Shown here: piece after piece, positions 1 to 8,518 of the stretch
Numbering within the stretch: the stretch's first letter is position 1
Layout of the letters: each line of letters begins with the position of its first letter
Assembly: GCF_900107205.1 (NCBI RefSeq)
Contig: NZ_FNPC01000004.1
Location: forward strand, 1-64,000
DNA: 64,000 bases
Source: Halopenitus persicus
Lineage (GTDB): Archaea > Halobacteriota > Halobacteria > Halobacteriales > Haloferacaceae
Direction: 5' to 3'
Program-made: the position numbers and the translations under genes
Notes under the pieces: generated by a model
Told to the model about the DNA's origin: nothing
Databases searched by the model: none
What the model saw: only the letters and a program-made list of their open reading frames with translations

Positions 1-308
1 GGGTCTGCAGCGGCGTACAGCCAGAATTGCTGGTCGTTAACCCGAATCACTGTCTCGTCGAGCGCGATCTGATTCGGAGACCGACCAGATTCTGGCTGTA
101 GATCGGCTTTCTGGACCCAATCGTGGATCGCTTTCCGACTCCGGTCGACACCCAGATCCTCGAGTAGATCGGTGGTATTCGACAGCGAGAGCCCCGCAAC
201 GTGCGATTGAATACCGAGCGCCATCGCCGGCTCGGGTGTCCGCTCGCGCTCCACAAAATCCAAATCTATCCAGTCTCTACGACCGGTGAGGCGGGCGATT
301 TCTGGCAT
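1..308 (-). CDS. IS6-family transposase, 3' part outside window
   Basis: Read on the minus strand from ATG at 308, this gives about 102 residues beginning MPEIARLTGRRDW and is cut off by the window edge. It contains a helix-turn-helix-like stretch (around SRKAIHDWVQKA) followed by IALDETVIRVND and WLYAAAD. That is the first catalytic Asp and the second-Asp context of the DDE transposases of IS6-type elements common in haloarchaea. The enzyme would carry out replicative transposition of its own element. Family assignment rests on motif recognition only, and I cannot tell whether the copy is intact. Confidence 0.82.
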   Translation of the reverse strand, partial: MPEIARLTGRRDWIDLDFVERERTPEPAMALGIQSHVAGLSLSNTTDLLEDLGVDRSRKAIHDWVQKADLQPESGRSPNQIALDETVIRVNDQQFWLYAAAD

Positions 309-357
309 AGGCACCAAGAAATCACACCGCCTCGCTTTTCACGCTTAACTAAACACC
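1..357 (-). mobile_element. End of an IS6-like insertion sequence
   Basis: The transposase start lies at 308 and the element must end shortly upstream. A plausible outer end is the stretch at 342-357, which reads GGTGTTTAGTTAAGCG on the minus strand, just before the promoter of the next gene. The other end is outside the window, so the inverted repeat and target duplication cannot be checked and the boundary is an estimate. Confidence 0.45.
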
Positions 358-379
358 GCCCCGCCGGATAGTGGCAAGA

Positions 380-386
380 TTTAACA
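380..386 (+). promoter_or_regulatory. TATA-like box for the Fe-S oxidoreductase gene
   Basis: TTTAACA is centred 27 nt upstream of the ATG at 410, the spacing expected for a leaderless haloarchaeal transcript. It lies only about 25 bp inside from the estimated insertion-sequence end, so the insertion sits close to this promoter. Confidence 0.5.
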
Positions 387-409
387 CCCGATCGACGGTC
401 GGTTGAAGT

Positions 410-2686
410 ATGCTCCCGCTGCAGGCGACCCGCGAGACGTTCTGGACGATCTCCCCGACGGGCAAGGCCGTCTTCTACGTGCTGGCGACCGTCGCGATCC
501 TCGTGCTCGCGTACGGCGTCTACGCGCGCTTCGCCCGGTACGCCGCCGGGCGCGAGGCCTCGGTCGACCGGCTCTCGGACCTGCCCGGCCGGATCGTGGC
601 GGCGACGCGGATCGTGGCGACCAACCGCAAACAGTTCGACCGTGACCGCTATGCGGGGGTGATGCACACCTTCGTCCTCTGGGGCTTTCTCGTCCTCCTG
701 ATGGCGACGACGATCCTCTTCATCGATATGGACCTGTACGGTCCGCTCACCGGCAACTCCTTCTGGACCGGCGAGTTCTACCTGGCCTACCAGTTCGTCG
801 TCGACGCGTTCGGGCTCCTGTTCGTCGTCGGCGTCGGGATGGCGCTGTGGCGCCGCTACTGGACGCACAACGCGCGGCTGTGGGGCAAACACACCTCCCT
901 CGAGGACGACGCGTTCGTCTGGTCGCTGTTCCTGCTCGGGATCGGCGGCTTCATCGCGGAGGCGGTCGCGATCATCGGCCAGCCCGATCGGGCGACCGAA
1001 TCGGTCAGCTTCATCGGCCTCACGATGGCGACCGGCCTTGAGGCGGCCGGCCTCACGCCCGAGCTGGCGGCCGCGATCTACCCGATCATCTGGTGGCAGC
1101 ACGCCCTGCTCGCGCTCGCGTTCGTCGCGTGGATCCCCTACGCCAAGCCGTTCCACATGCTCTCGTCGTTCGCGAACGTGGTGGCTCGCGACGAGCAGGC
1201 CGGCGCACGCCTGCCGAACGTCCCCGCCGACCTCGACCACACGAGCGCCGAGTCGCTCGACGACTTCACCTGGAAGGAGCTGCTCGACCAGGACGCCTGC
1301 ACGAAATGCGGCCGGTGTTCCTCCGTCTGTCCCGCGAACGCGTCCGGGCGCAACCTCGACCCCCGCGACGTGATCCTCGACCTGAAGGCGTACCGCGAAT
1401 CCGTCGCGGACGACCCCGTGATCGGTCGGTCGCCGGACGCGGTCCCGCCCCGAGCCGACGAGCTGGACGACGGCGCGGTCGCCGACGGCGGCAGCGCGAC
1501 CGCGGAGACGGTGCCGATCGTCGCCGAGGAGGGCGGCGTGATCGCCGCGGAGTCGATGGAGTCGTGTATGGCCTGTATGGCCTGTATGGACGCCTGCCCC
1601 GTCGACATCGAGCATCTCACCTCGTTCACCCGGCTCAACCGCCAGCTCACCGACGAAGGGGCGCTCGACCCGAACCTCCAGGACGTCTTCCAGGACGTGA
1701 TGAGCACGGGCAACACCTTCGGCGACTCCCCGGACGCCCGCGGCGACTGGGCCGACGAGCTCGAGTTCGAGATCGACGACGCCCGCGAGACCGAGGTGGA
1801 GTACCTCTGGTACGTCGGCGACTACCCGAGCTACGACGACCGCAATAAAAAGGTCGCCCGCGCGCTCGCGCGACTGTTCGAGCACGCGGACGTCGAGTTC
1901 GGGATCCTCTTCGACGACGAGAAGTACGACGGCAACGACGTCCGCCGGATCGGCGAGGAGTTCCTCTACCTCGAGCTGGCCGGCCACCACGTCGAGACGT
2001 TCGAGGAGTGCGAGTTCGAGACGATCGTCTGTACCGACCCGCACTCGTACAACACGATGAAAAACGAGTATCCCGAGCTCGACTTCGAGGAGTTCGCGGA
2101 CGACCCGATGATGCCCTTCGAGTACGACGAGCGGTGGAACGCCGACGGCGAGATCGACGTGAAACACTGGACGCAGGTCGTCGAGGAGCTCGTGACCGAC
2201 GGCCGCCTCGGGCTCTCGGGCGACGAGCTCGACTACACGGTGACCTACCACGACCCGTGTCACCTCGGCCGGTACAACGACGAGTACGAGGCCCCCCGCG
2301 AGCTGATCCGCGCCACCGGCGCCGACCTGCGGGAGATGCCGCGCTCGCGGTCGGATTCGTTCTGCTGTGGCGGCGGCGGGGGCGGACTCTGGATGGAACA
2401 CGACGAGGAGACGAAACCCAGCGAGGAGCGGCTCCGCGAGGCGCTCGAGGACACCGACGCCGGCGCCGCCGTCGAGAAGTTCGTCGTCGCCTGTCCGATG
2501 TGTACCACGATGTTCGAGGACGGCCGCAAGACCGGCAACTTCGAGGACGACATCGAGGTCGTCGACGTGGCGGAGCTGCTCCTCGAGGCCCTCGAGACCG
2601 CGGGGAAACTCCCCGACGCGTCCGCGAGCGAGGTCGCGGCCGATGACGAGGCGGCCGACGGCAGCGGTCCGGCCGCGGCGGACTGA
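410..2686 (+). CDS. Membrane (4Fe-4S) heterodisulfide-reductase-like oxidoreductase
   Basis: 758 residues. The N-terminal third carries about five hydrophobic helices (around 20-40, 83-105, 128-148, 165-188, 225-250), resembling a NarI/HdrE-type quinone- or haem-binding module. Two 4Fe-4S motifs follow, CTKCGRCSSVCP (about 298) and CMACMACMDACP (about 385), and then a CCG (cysteine-rich HdrD/GlpC-type) region with HDPCHLG, CCGGGGGG and CPMC. The first CCG repeat seems to have lost its cysteines. Such fusions, like bacterial FadF, are thought to pass electrons from soluble flavoproteins, including ETF, to membrane quinones. A role as ETF:quinone oxidoreductase here is inference; etfBA and an acyl-CoA dehydrogenase lie elsewhere in the window. 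Confidence 0.85.
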   Translation: MLPLQATRETFWTISPTGKAVFYVLATVAILVLAYGVYARFARYAAGREASVDRLSDLPGRIVAATRIVATNRKQFDRDRYAGVMHTFVLWGFLVLLMATTILFIDMDLYGPLTGNSFWTGEFYLAYQFVVDAFGLLFVVGVGMALWRRYWTHNARLWGKHTSLEDDAFVWSLFLLGIGGFIAEAVAIIGQPDRATESVSFIGLTMATGLEAAGLTPELAAAIYPIIWWQHALLALAFVAWIPYAKPFHMLSSFANVVARDEQAGARLPNVPADLDHTSAESLDDFTWKELLDQDACTKCGRCSSVCPANASGRNLDPRDVILDLKAYRESVADDPVIGRSPDAVPPRADELDDGAVADGGSATAETVPIVAEEGGVIAAESMESCMACMACMDACPVDIEHLTSFTRLNRQLTDEGALDPNLQDVFQDVMSTGNTFGDSPDARGDWADELEFEIDDARETEVEYLWYVGDYPSYDDRNKKVARALARLFEHADVEFGILFDDEKYDGNDVRRIGEEFLYLELAGHHVETFEECEFETIVCTDPHSYNTMKNEYPELDFEEFADDPMMPFEYDERWNADGEIDVKHWTQVVEELVTDGRLGLSGDELDYTVTYHDPCHLGRYNDEYEAPRELIRATGADLREMPRSRSDSFCCGGGGGGLWMEHDEETKPSEERLREALEDTDAGAAVEKFVVACPMCTTMFEDGRKTGNFEDDIEVVDVAELLLEALETAGKLPDASASEVAADDEAADGSGPAAAD

Positions 2687-2757
2687 GCCGTCCCGTTCTT
2701 CGCCGAGCCGTCCCGTTCTTCGCCGAGCCGTCCCGTTCTTCGCCGAGCCGTCCCGTT
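2685..2757. repeat. 20-bp tandem repeat, about 3.6 copies
   Basis: The unit gagccgtcccgttcttcgcc is repeated perfectly three times and then partially. It begins within the stop codon of the oxidoreductase gene and ends just before the convergent threonine aldolase gene. It fills the whole intergenic gap. Confidence 0.95.
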
Positions 2758-2769
2758 TGGTCGAGCCGT

Positions 2770-3813
2770 CTACGCCTCGACGATCGTCGCGATCCGGTCG
2801 ATCGCCGTGTCGATGGCCTCGCGGTCGACGTCGAGGTGCGTCGTGAACCGGACCGTGTGCTCGGCGAACTCCACGCCGCCGATCCCGGCGTCCGTGCACG
2901 CCTCGAGGAACGACGCGGCGGTGCGTCCCGTCCCCGACACGTCGACGACCACGATGTTCGTCTCGGGATCGGCCGCCGCCAGCCCATCGAGGTCGTCGAG
3001 CCCGCGCGCCAGCCGGGTCGCGTTCGCGTGGTCGTCGGCCAGCCGGTCGACGTTCTCCAGCGCGCACAGCCCGGGCGCGGCGATCAGCCCGGCCTGGCGC
3101 ATCCCCCCGCCGAACAGCTTGCGGACGCGGCGTGCCTCCTCGATGAACGGTTCCGTCCCGGCGAGCACGGAGCCGACCGGTGCCCCGAGCCCCTTCGAGA
3201 GGCAGACCATCACGCTGTCGACCGTCTCCACCAGTTCGGACGCGGGGGCGTCGAGCGCGACCGCCGCGTTGAACAGCCGCGCGCCGTCGACGTGGACGGG
3301 CACGTCGTGGTCGTGGGCGACCGCCGCGGCCTCGTCGATCCGCGCCTTCGGGATCGCCCTGCCGCCGCGGTAGTTGTGCGTGTTCTCCAACGTGAGGAGG
3401 CCGGTTCCGGGACGGTGGAGGTCGCGGTCGATCAGTCCCGATTGTATCTGTTCCGGCGTCGGAACGCCCCGTTCGCCGGCGTCGATCGGCCGTGTCTGGG
3501 CCCCCGAGAGTGCGGCCGCGCCGCCCAGCTCCCACCGGTAGATGTGCGACTCCGCCTCAAGCAGCACCTCGTCGCCGGGGTTCGTGTGGACCTGGACGGC
3601 GATCTGGTTGCCCATCGTCCCCGACGGAACGTAGAGGGCCGCCTCCGTTCCGAGCGTCTCGGCGACGCGACGCTCGAGCTCGTTCACCGTCGGGTCCCCG
3701 CGGTAGACGTCGTCGCCGACCTCGGCGGTCGCGGCCGCCTCGCGCATCCCGGCGGAGGGCCGCGTCACCGTGTCCGACCGGAGGTCGACGTCGAGATCCG
3801 GTTCCGGTTCCAT
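2770..3813 (-). CDS. ltaE: Low-specificity L-threonine aldolase
   Basis: 347 residues, a PLP-dependent fold-type I enzyme that cleaves threonine or allo-threonine to glycine and acetaldehyde. Seen: the N-terminal [11 protein letters not shown] motif typical of the family, [38 protein letters not shown] (PLP-binding Asp) and [12 protein letters not shown] with the Schiff-base lysine. Length matches the family. It converges with the upstream gene across a 20-bp tandem repeat. Assignment is confident; physiological substrate preference is not visible. Confidence 0.93.
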   Translation of the reverse strand: MEPEPDLDVDLRSDTVTRPSAGMREAAATAEVGDDVYRGDPTVNELERRVAETLGTEAALYVPSGTMGNQIAVQVHTNPGDEVLLEAESHIYRWELGGAAALSGAQTRPIDAGERGVPTPEQIQSGLIDRDLHRPGTGLLTLENTHNYRGGRAIPKARIDEAAAVAHDHDVPVHVDGARLFNAAVALDAPASELVETVDSVMVCLSKGLGAPVGSVLAGTEPFIEEARRVRKLFGGGMRQAGLIAAPGLCALENVDRLADDHANATRLARGLDDLDGLAAADPETNIVVVDVSGTGRTAASFLEACTDAGIGGVEFAEHTVRFTTHLDVDREAIDTAIDRIATIVEA

Positions 3814-3872
3814 ATCGATCGGTTCGCGTACACGGGCTTATCGATGCCGGCTCGTCTCCGATCGGCGTCGAC

Positions 3873-4232
3873 TCACTCGACGTCGGAACACGACCGAATC
3901 CGGCCCCAGATCGAACGTCGGTCGGCGACGAACCGGTATCCACGCTCGCGGAGCCGCTCCCAGAACGGGAGTCGACGCGCCGCGTTCATCGCGCGCCGCC
4001 AGCCCGGGCCGAACCGGGCGACCACGCGCTCGAGCGCCTCGCCGCAGGAGTAGACGGCGTCGTCGGTCAGGAGGTGCATACAGGACTCGTACGCCGCCGG
4101 GAGCCGTGCGCGCTGGTCCGGCGAGAGCTCCGCGAACCCGACCGGCTCGAACTCGCCGTGGCGCAACGCGATCCGGACGCACCACTTACAGAAGCCACAA
4201 TCGTCGTCGTAGACCAGGCGTGGCGTCGCCAT
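3873..4232 (-). CDS. DCC-family (DUF393) thiol-disulfide oxidoreductase-like protein
   Basis: 119 residues starting MATPRLVYDDDCGFCKWC. The DDDCGFCxxC signature near the N-terminus is the hallmark of the DUF393/DCC family, small thioredoxin-like proteins of mostly unknown substrate. Two further cysteines occur (ESCMHLL and SCGEALE). The C-terminal half is rich in Arg and Trp (RLPFWERLRERGYRF), common for the family. No operon partner is evident; the next gene upstream on the same strand is 100 bp away. Confidence 0.8.
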   Translation of the reverse strand: MATPRLVYDDDCGFCKWCVRIALRHGEFEPVGFAELSPDQRARLPAAYESCMHLLTDDAVYSCGEALERVVARFGPGWRRAMNAARRLPFWERLRERGYRFVADRRSIWGRIRSCSDVE

Positions 4233-4332
4233 ACCGGCAGGTTGGACGCGGCTCGGTTTGGCGCTTTGGGTCGGGAGCAGCCCGTCGTCGCCGACGCGGG
4301 TGCCGAGTCGGGCGCGGGTGCCGAGTCGGCGG

Positions 4333-5052
4333 TCACCCGCGAACCGCGCGAACGACGAGGTAGACGAACGGCGTGTCGACGACCGCGATCAACAGCTTCA
4401 GCAGGTACTGCCCGAGGATCAGCGAGACGACGACCGCGGTCGGCAGCGTGACCCCGATCCCGAGGACGGTCGGCGCGAACACGAACGCCACCCCGACGAA
4501 GATCACCGTGTCGATCGCCTGGCTCGTCGCGGTCGAGACCAGGTTGCGCAGCCAGAGGTGGGCGCCGTCGGTCCGGTCGCGGAGCGCGTGGAAGACGATC
4601 ACGTCCCAGTTCTGGCTCACCAGATACGCCAGCAGGCTGCCGGCCACGACGTTCGTCGCCGGGGCAAGCGCCGCCGCGAACGTCGCGGCGAACTCCGGGT
4701 CGTCGGCCGGCGCGGCGATCGTCGACCAGACGAGCGCCAGCACGACGAAGTTCATCGCGAACGCGACGTTCACCATCACCTGCGCCGCCCGCCGGCCGTA
4801 CAGCTCGGCGTAACAGTCGGAGGCGAAGAACGTGAGCGCGTACGCCAGCGCCGCGCCCGGCAGCGCGATCTCCGGACCCACGGCCGGCAGCGTGACCGGT
4901 AGCGGGATCGCGAGGATCTTCGCGGCGGTCAGCTGTGCGGTCACGAGCGCGGTCACGAACAGCGCCAGGAGACCCACCTGCCCGATCGCCGCGGTGCTGG
5001 TCGGATCCGCGTTCGTGCCGGCCACGCCGGACGACGGTCCCGAGTTACGCAT
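4333..5052 (-). CDS. VUT-family (YhhQ-like) queuosine-precursor-type transporter
   Basis: 239 residues, integral membrane, about six hydrophobic helices. Family landmarks are TAAKILAIPLPV near the N-terminus, FFASDCYAELYGRRAAQVMV, and the later SQNWDVIVFHALRD and STATSQAIDTVIFVGVAF segments. YhhQ relatives import queuosine precursors; in archaea related uptake could supply archaeosine or queuosine salvage, which is inference. The ATG at 5052 is chosen because its reading frame starts inside the last codons of the ribbon-helix-helix gene, overlapping by 8 nt, which suggests translational coupling. The frame extends further upstream, but that part is a low-complexity shadow of the other gene. 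Confidence 0.83.
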   Translation of the reverse strand: MRNSGPSSGVAGTNADPTSTAAIGQVGLLALFVTALVTAQLTAAKILAIPLPVTLPAVGPEIALPGAALAYALTFFASDCYAELYGRRAAQVMVNVAFAMNFVVLALVWSTIAAPADDPEFAATFAAALAPATNVVAGSLLAYLVSQNWDVIVFHALRDRTDGAHLWLRNLVSTATSQAIDTVIFVGVAFVFAPTVLGIGVTLPTAVVVSLILGQYLLKLLIAVVDTPFVYLVVRAVRG

Positions 5053-5359
5053 CGCTCGCCCCGTCTCCCGAGCCGTCGGCCTTCGAATCGGCGGATTCCG
5101 AGCCGGGATTCGCGTCCGCGGATTCCGGGCCGGCGTTCGCGTCAACGGGCCCCGAGTCGGCGTTCGCGTCAACGGGCCCCGAGTCGGCGTCCGTCTCGAG
5201 CCGCCCGTGTCGCTCGTCGATCTCGTCGAGCCGGTCCAGCGTCTTTCGGATCGACGCCCGGACCGCGTCGCTGCGGTTCACGAACTTGCCGTCGTCGCCG
5301 ACGTGTCGATCGAGGTCGTTCAACAGCTCCTCCGGGATGTCCACGCTCACCTTGGGCAT
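5045..5359 (-). CDS. Ribbon-helix-helix (CopG-type) protein with acidic repeat tail
   Basis: 104 residues. Residues 1-45 (MPKVSVDIPEELLNDLDRHV to SDAVRASIRKTL) fit an MetJ/Arc/CopG ribbon-helix-helix DNA-binding domain. The rest is a low-complexity acidic tail with about four 9-residue repeats of the DSGPVDANA type. The gene overlaps the start of the transporter gene by 8 nt, so it may regulate that transporter. The tail is encoded by a 27-bp tandem repeat and probably varies in length between strains. Confidence 0.8.
   Translation of the reverse strand: MPKVSVDIPEELLNDLDRHVGDDGKFVNRSDAVRASIRKTLDRLDEIDERHGRLETDADSGPVDANADSGPVDANAGPESADANPGSESADSKADGSGDGASDA
5134..5187. repeat. 27-bp direct repeat inside the RHH gene
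   Basis: Two identical 27-bp copies (5134-5160 and 5161-5187) lie beside more diverged copies towards 5090. They encode the 9-residue DSGPVDANA repeat, so copy-number change keeps the frame. Confidence 0.9.
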
Positions 5360-5533
5360 ACTGAGTTCCTGTCCGTCGCTCGGCGTCCTGCAGTTAAGTA
5401 TTCTTCCAAGAAGGCTTGAGGATTATCACCCGCCTCCGTCCGCCGGCCTCGATCCGGTCGTTCCGCGCCGACCTCGATCCGGTCGTCCCGCCGGGGACAC
5501 GTTTTTAGCTCTCTGCCCCGTTTTCCCGCCACT

Positions 5534-6226
5534 ATGGACGAGAAAACCGCGGAACTCCGGGAGCTGTTCGTCGACGCGACCGGCTCGGAGACGGTCACCG
5601 AGGGTCAGGCGGCCGACCGCGGATCCCTGCTCGACCGCGACGACGCGACGGTCGGGGAGCGGCTCGCCGAGCTGATCGCGACGATGCGCGACCGGTACGG
5701 CTTCTCGACGTCCCTCCCCGACGCCGCCTACGAGCGCGTCGTCCGGGGCCACTTCACCGACGAGGCCGACGCCGCCATCGCGGCGGCGATCGGCGACGAC
5801 GAGTCGATCGATCTCGGCGAGGGCACTGACGTCGATGAGGGTACTGACGTCGACGAGGATACTGACGTCAACGAGGATACTGACGTCGACGGGAGGGACG
5901 TCTTCCGCGCGCGAATGGATCTCCACCTCGTCACCGACGCCGACCGCGAGGCGCCGTTCGCGTACGACGAGCTGAAGCGGCTCGTCCTCGCGGGCGCCAC
6001 GGACGAGGAGCTGGCCGCCGAGCTGTCGAGCGACCCCGAGACGGTCCGGCGGTACCGCCGCGCCGCCGCGGCCGACGTCGCCTCGATGCGGGCGAATCAC
6101 CGCTTCCGCGACGAGTTCCGCGACCTCCTCACCGACGCCGACATCGAGCGCTCGCTCGCCGCCGACGCCCGCGAGGACGGGCTGCGCGAGGCCGCCGAGG
6201 ACATCGAGACCGACGTCTCCTTTTAA
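5534..6226 (+). CDS. Cmi4-like protein (conditioned medium-induced protein 4 family)
   Basis: 230 residues beginning MDEKTAELRELFVDATGSETVTE. I recognise this N-terminus as that of haloarchaeal proteins annotated as conditioned medium-induced protein 4, whose biochemical role is unknown. The first and last thirds are ordered helical regions: DRYGFSTSLPDAAYERVVRGHF near residue 65, and a helix-turn-helix-like YDELKRLVLAGATDEELAAEL near 150. Between them is an acidic linker of four 6-residue repeats (EGTDVD/EDTDVN). No membrane segment or catalytic motif is seen. Function unknown. Confidence 0.7.
   Translation: MDEKTAELRELFVDATGSETVTEGQAADRGSLLDRDDATVGERLAELIATMRDRYGFSTSLPDAAYERVVRGHFTDEADAAIAAAIGDDESIDLGEGTDVDEGTDVDEDTDVNEDTDVDGRDVFRARMDLHLVTDADREAPFAYDELKRLVLAGATDEELAAELSSDPETVRRYRRAAAADVASMRANHRFRDEFRDLLTDADIERSLAADAREDGLREAAEDIETDVSF
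5820..5891. repeat. 18-bp tandem repeat encoding (E/D)-G/D-TDV-D/N
   Basis: Four 18-bp units of the form gagggtactgacgtcgac encode four EGTDVD/EDTDVN hexapeptides in the acidic linker of the Cmi4-like protein. Confidence 0.9.
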
Positions 6227-6296
6227 GCGACTTCCGTTCAACTTACCCCTTCCGAGCGCCCGAACCGGACGACCGAGCGCTCGATGGGTCCGACCG

Positions 6297-6302
6297 TTTA
6301 TA
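6297..6302 (+). promoter_or_regulatory. TATA box for the Cas4-like gene
   Basis: TTTATA is centred 26-27 nt upstream of GTG at 6326. Because an upstream in-frame ATG at 6284 would place the TATA box inside the coding region, this box argues for the GTG start and a leaderless mRNA. Confidence 0.6.
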
Positions 6303-6325
6303 CCGGAACACGCCGCAGACGGCCC

Positions 6326-7231
6326 GTGCCCGACACCGACCCCCCAGCCACCACGGTCGCCGATGCCGCGGCCGCGGTGCCGACGAGCGACGCTACGCAG
6401 TCGTCCGATGCCGTCGATCCGACCTCGACCGAGGCCACGCAGTCGTCGGCCGACCGGTCGACCCGTATCCCGTCGGGATCGGTCGCCTTCGGCGACCTGA
6501 CGCGCGCCGCCTACTGCCCGCGCCAGCTCTACTACGCGCGACGGGAGCCGGACCGATCGATCCCCGACGCACAGCGGTCCCGGATCGATCTCGCGTTCCG
6601 GTATCCGGAGTTGGTCACGGCGGACGATGCCGCCCTGTCCGACCGTCCGATCGATCCCTCGCCGACAGTCTATCGTGAACGGCTTCGAACGCTCCGCGAT
6701 GGCGGCTGTCGCGAGCGGTTCGGCGTTCCGTGGCGGTCGCTCGCGAACCCGGACCGGACGCGGGCGTTCCTGGTCGGCCGGTCCTGTCACGGGATCGCGC
6801 ACAAGGTGCTCTCCGGGGATGAGGCCGTCGTCACTCAGTCCGGTGATCACGAGGTCGGCTCGTCCGTCGATGACGCCGGCGATGCCGATGCCGGCGATCC
6901 GCCGATACCGTGCCTCGTCTCGCCCGGAACGCCCCCGGAACGGGGCGTCTGGGAGCCGCAGACCGTTCGCGCGGTCGCGATCGCCAAGGCGCTCGCCTGG
7001 GAACGGGAGCGGGAGATCCCCCGCGTTCTCGTCGAGTATCCGGCGGTCGGCGTCGTTCGTGAGGTTTCGCTGACGGTCCGGACGACGGCCGCCTACCGAC
7101 GCGCCCTGCGGACCGCCCGCGGGATCGACGGGCCGCCGCCGCGGGTCTCGGACGACCGGTGTCCGCCCTGCGAGTATCGGGACCGGTGCGGCACCGAGAC
7201 GCGGTCGCTGCGTTCCCGGCTGGGATTGTAG
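6326..7231 (+). CDS. Orphan Cas4/Dna2-like PD-(D/E)XK family protein, active site degenerate
   Basis: 301 residues from GTG at 6326. A low-complexity N-terminus of about 50 residues leads into FGDLTRAAYCPRQLYYARR, the first-cysteine motif of Cas4. The C-terminal three-cysteine cluster CPPCEYRDRCG is also present, giving the four cysteines that bind the Cas4 Fe-S cluster. HGIAHKVLSGDE and EPQTVRAVAIAKALAWE look like motif I and the Q-helix. The catalytic D...ExK segment is not seen: in its place is PCLVSPGTPPERGVWEP. No other cas gene or CRISPR array is in the window. It may have a non-nuclease or DNA-repair role; that is inference. Confidence 0.75.
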   Translation: MPDTDPPATTVADAAAAVPTSDATQSSDAVDPTSTEATQSSADRSTRIPSGSVAFGDLTRAAYCPRQLYYARREPDRSIPDAQRSRIDLAFRYPELVTADDAALSDRPIDPSPTVYRERLRTLRDGGCRERFGVPWRSLANPDRTRAFLVGRSCHGIAHKVLSGDEAVVTQSGDHEVGSSVDDAGDADAGDPPIPCLVSPGTPPERGVWEPQTVRAVAIAKALAWEREREIPRVLVEYPAVGVVREVSLTVRTTAAYRRALRTARGIDGPPPRVSDDRCPPCEYRDRCGTETRSLRSRLGL

Positions 7232-7268
7232 CGACGGACCGACGGAGTTCCCGATATCGATCGTTCCG

Positions 7269-7997
7269 CTATCGGTCCTCGAGCCACGCCGCGATCGCGT
7301 CCGCGTTGGCGCCGCGCCGGTGGATCGTCCCCGTCTCGGGTTCGACCACGGTGCTTTCGGTCCCCGGCGTCTCGCCGCCGTCGATCAGGACCGCCGCGGC
7401 GTCACGGATCTCCGGCCCGAGCTCCTCGAGCCGGCGAACGCTGCCCGTTCCCGATCGGTTCGCGCTCGTGGCGGTGATCGGCCCGGCCGCGTCACACAAC
7501 GCGAGCGCGATCGGGTGGTCGGGGATCCGGATCCCGACTCGGTCGCGGCCGGCGGTGAGCACGTCCGGGACGGTCGCCCCTCGCTCGACGATCACGGTGA
7601 CCGGGCCGGGGAGAAACTCGCGGAGACAGGCCGCCTCCAGCTCGGTCGGCCGCGTGTGTTCCAGCGCCGCCTCGACGCTGCCGACGCCGAACGAGAGCGG
7701 CTTCGACCGGTCGCGACCCTTCGCCTCGAAGACGCGCTCGACGGCGTCCGGGTCGAGCGCGTCGGCGCCGAGCCCGTAGACCGTCTCCGTGGGATACACC
7801 ACGAGATCCCCGTCCGCGACCGCAGCGGCCGCGCGGTCGATCGCCGACCGGACGTCCGCCGGGACATCCTCGCGGGCCGTTGGGGGACCCTCACGGTCCG
7901 CCGGGAGGGCCTCGTGGTCCCCCGTCCCGTCACCCCGATCCGTCCCGCTACCCCGATCCGCCGCTCCCCCGTCCGTCGTTCGTGGCTGGTCGTCCAT
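7269..7997 (-). CDS. L-threonylcarbamoyladenylate synthase (Sua5/YrdC)
   Basis: 242 residues. After about 45 disordered residues the YrdC fold begins (VRSAIDRAAAAVADGDLVVYPTETVYGLGADA). Further family motifs are KGRDRSKPLSFGV, FLPGPVTVIVE, VGIRIPDHPIA and ITATSANRSG. The enzyme makes threonylcarbamoyl-AMP from Thr, bicarbonate and ATP for t6A modification of ANN-decoding tRNAs with the KEOPS complex. It lacks the extra C-terminal Sua5 domain, so it is YrdC-like. Convergent with the Cas4-like gene. Confident assignment. Confidence 0.92.
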   Translation of the reverse strand: MDDQPRTTDGGAADRGSGTDRGDGTGDHEALPADREGPPTAREDVPADVRSAIDRAAAAVADGDLVVYPTETVYGLGADALDPDAVERVFEAKGRDRSKPLSFGVGSVEAALEHTRPTELEAACLREFLPGPVTVIVERGATVPDVLTAGRDRVGIRIPDHPIALALCDAAGPITATSANRSGTGSVRRLEELGPEIRDAAAVLIDGGETPGTESTVVEPETGTIHRRGANADAIAAWLEDR

Positions 7998-8004
7998 GGC
8001 TGTC

Positions 8005-8517
8005 TCAGGCGGTCAGGTCGTCGATCGCCTCGCCGACCGCGTCGTAGGGCGGGAACTCGGGATGCTCGTCGGCCACCCACGCGTAGCGGACGGTTCGGTC
8101 CTCGTCGATCGCGAAGACGGCGGGCCTGGCGTCGACGATCCCCGCCATCCCGTCGAGGTCGTTCGTGACTCCGTACTCCTCGAGAACCGACGCGCCGGGA
8201 TCGGAGAACAGCCGGGCATCGACGTCCCGCTCCGAAAGCAGCGTTCCGTGCTCGTAGGGCGTCGAGATCCCGATCCCGACGACGTCGATCGCGTCGGTCC
8301 AGCCGCGGTCGGCGATCTCCTTCCAGATGTACGTCGCCGGGAAGGCGCCGTCCATCGGGTAGGCGACGAGCAGGACCGGGCCGTCAGCGAGGAGGCTCGA
8401 CAGCGAGCGGTCCTCCCAGAACTCCGAATTGACGAGCGGGCGGGTGAAGTCCGGTGCGGTCTCGCCGACCGAGACGTGGTCGGTCTCCGGCAGCTCCACG
8501 ACGTCGAACTCGACCAT
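8005..8517 (-). CDS. Peroxiredoxin-fold protein lacking the peroxidatic cysteine
   Basis: 170 residues starting MVEFDVVELPETD. VSVGETAPDFTRPLVN and the following strand LLVAYPMDGAFPATYIW match the AhpC/TSA fold, but where peroxiredoxins carry PxxxTxxC this protein has FPATYIW. The protein has no cysteine at all in this region. The later VEDARLFSDPGASVLEEYGV-type segment and VRYAWVADEHPEFP are normal for the fold. The ATG at 8517 is preferred over GTG at 8526 because GGAGG sits 8 nt upstream of it, inside the glutaredoxin gene, whose stop is 1 nt before this start. A non-peroxidase function is likely. Confidence 0.8.
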   Translation of the reverse strand: MVEFDVVELPETDHVSVGETAPDFTRPLVNSEFWEDRSLSSLLADGPVLLVAYPMDGAFPATYIWKEIADRGWTDAIDVVGIGISTPYEHGTLLSERDVDARLFSDPGASVLEEYGVTNDLDGMAGIVDARPAVFAIDEDRTVRYAWVADEHPEFPPYDAVGEAIDDLTA

Positions 8518-8518
8518 C

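Noticed and set aside
266-3535. 1089-codon open frame antisense to the Fe-S oxidoreductase and overlapping threonine aldolase
   Set aside because: Arg/Gly/Val-rich translation without domains; two real genes with clear motifs occupy this DNA in other frames. High-GC antisense frames stay open by chance.
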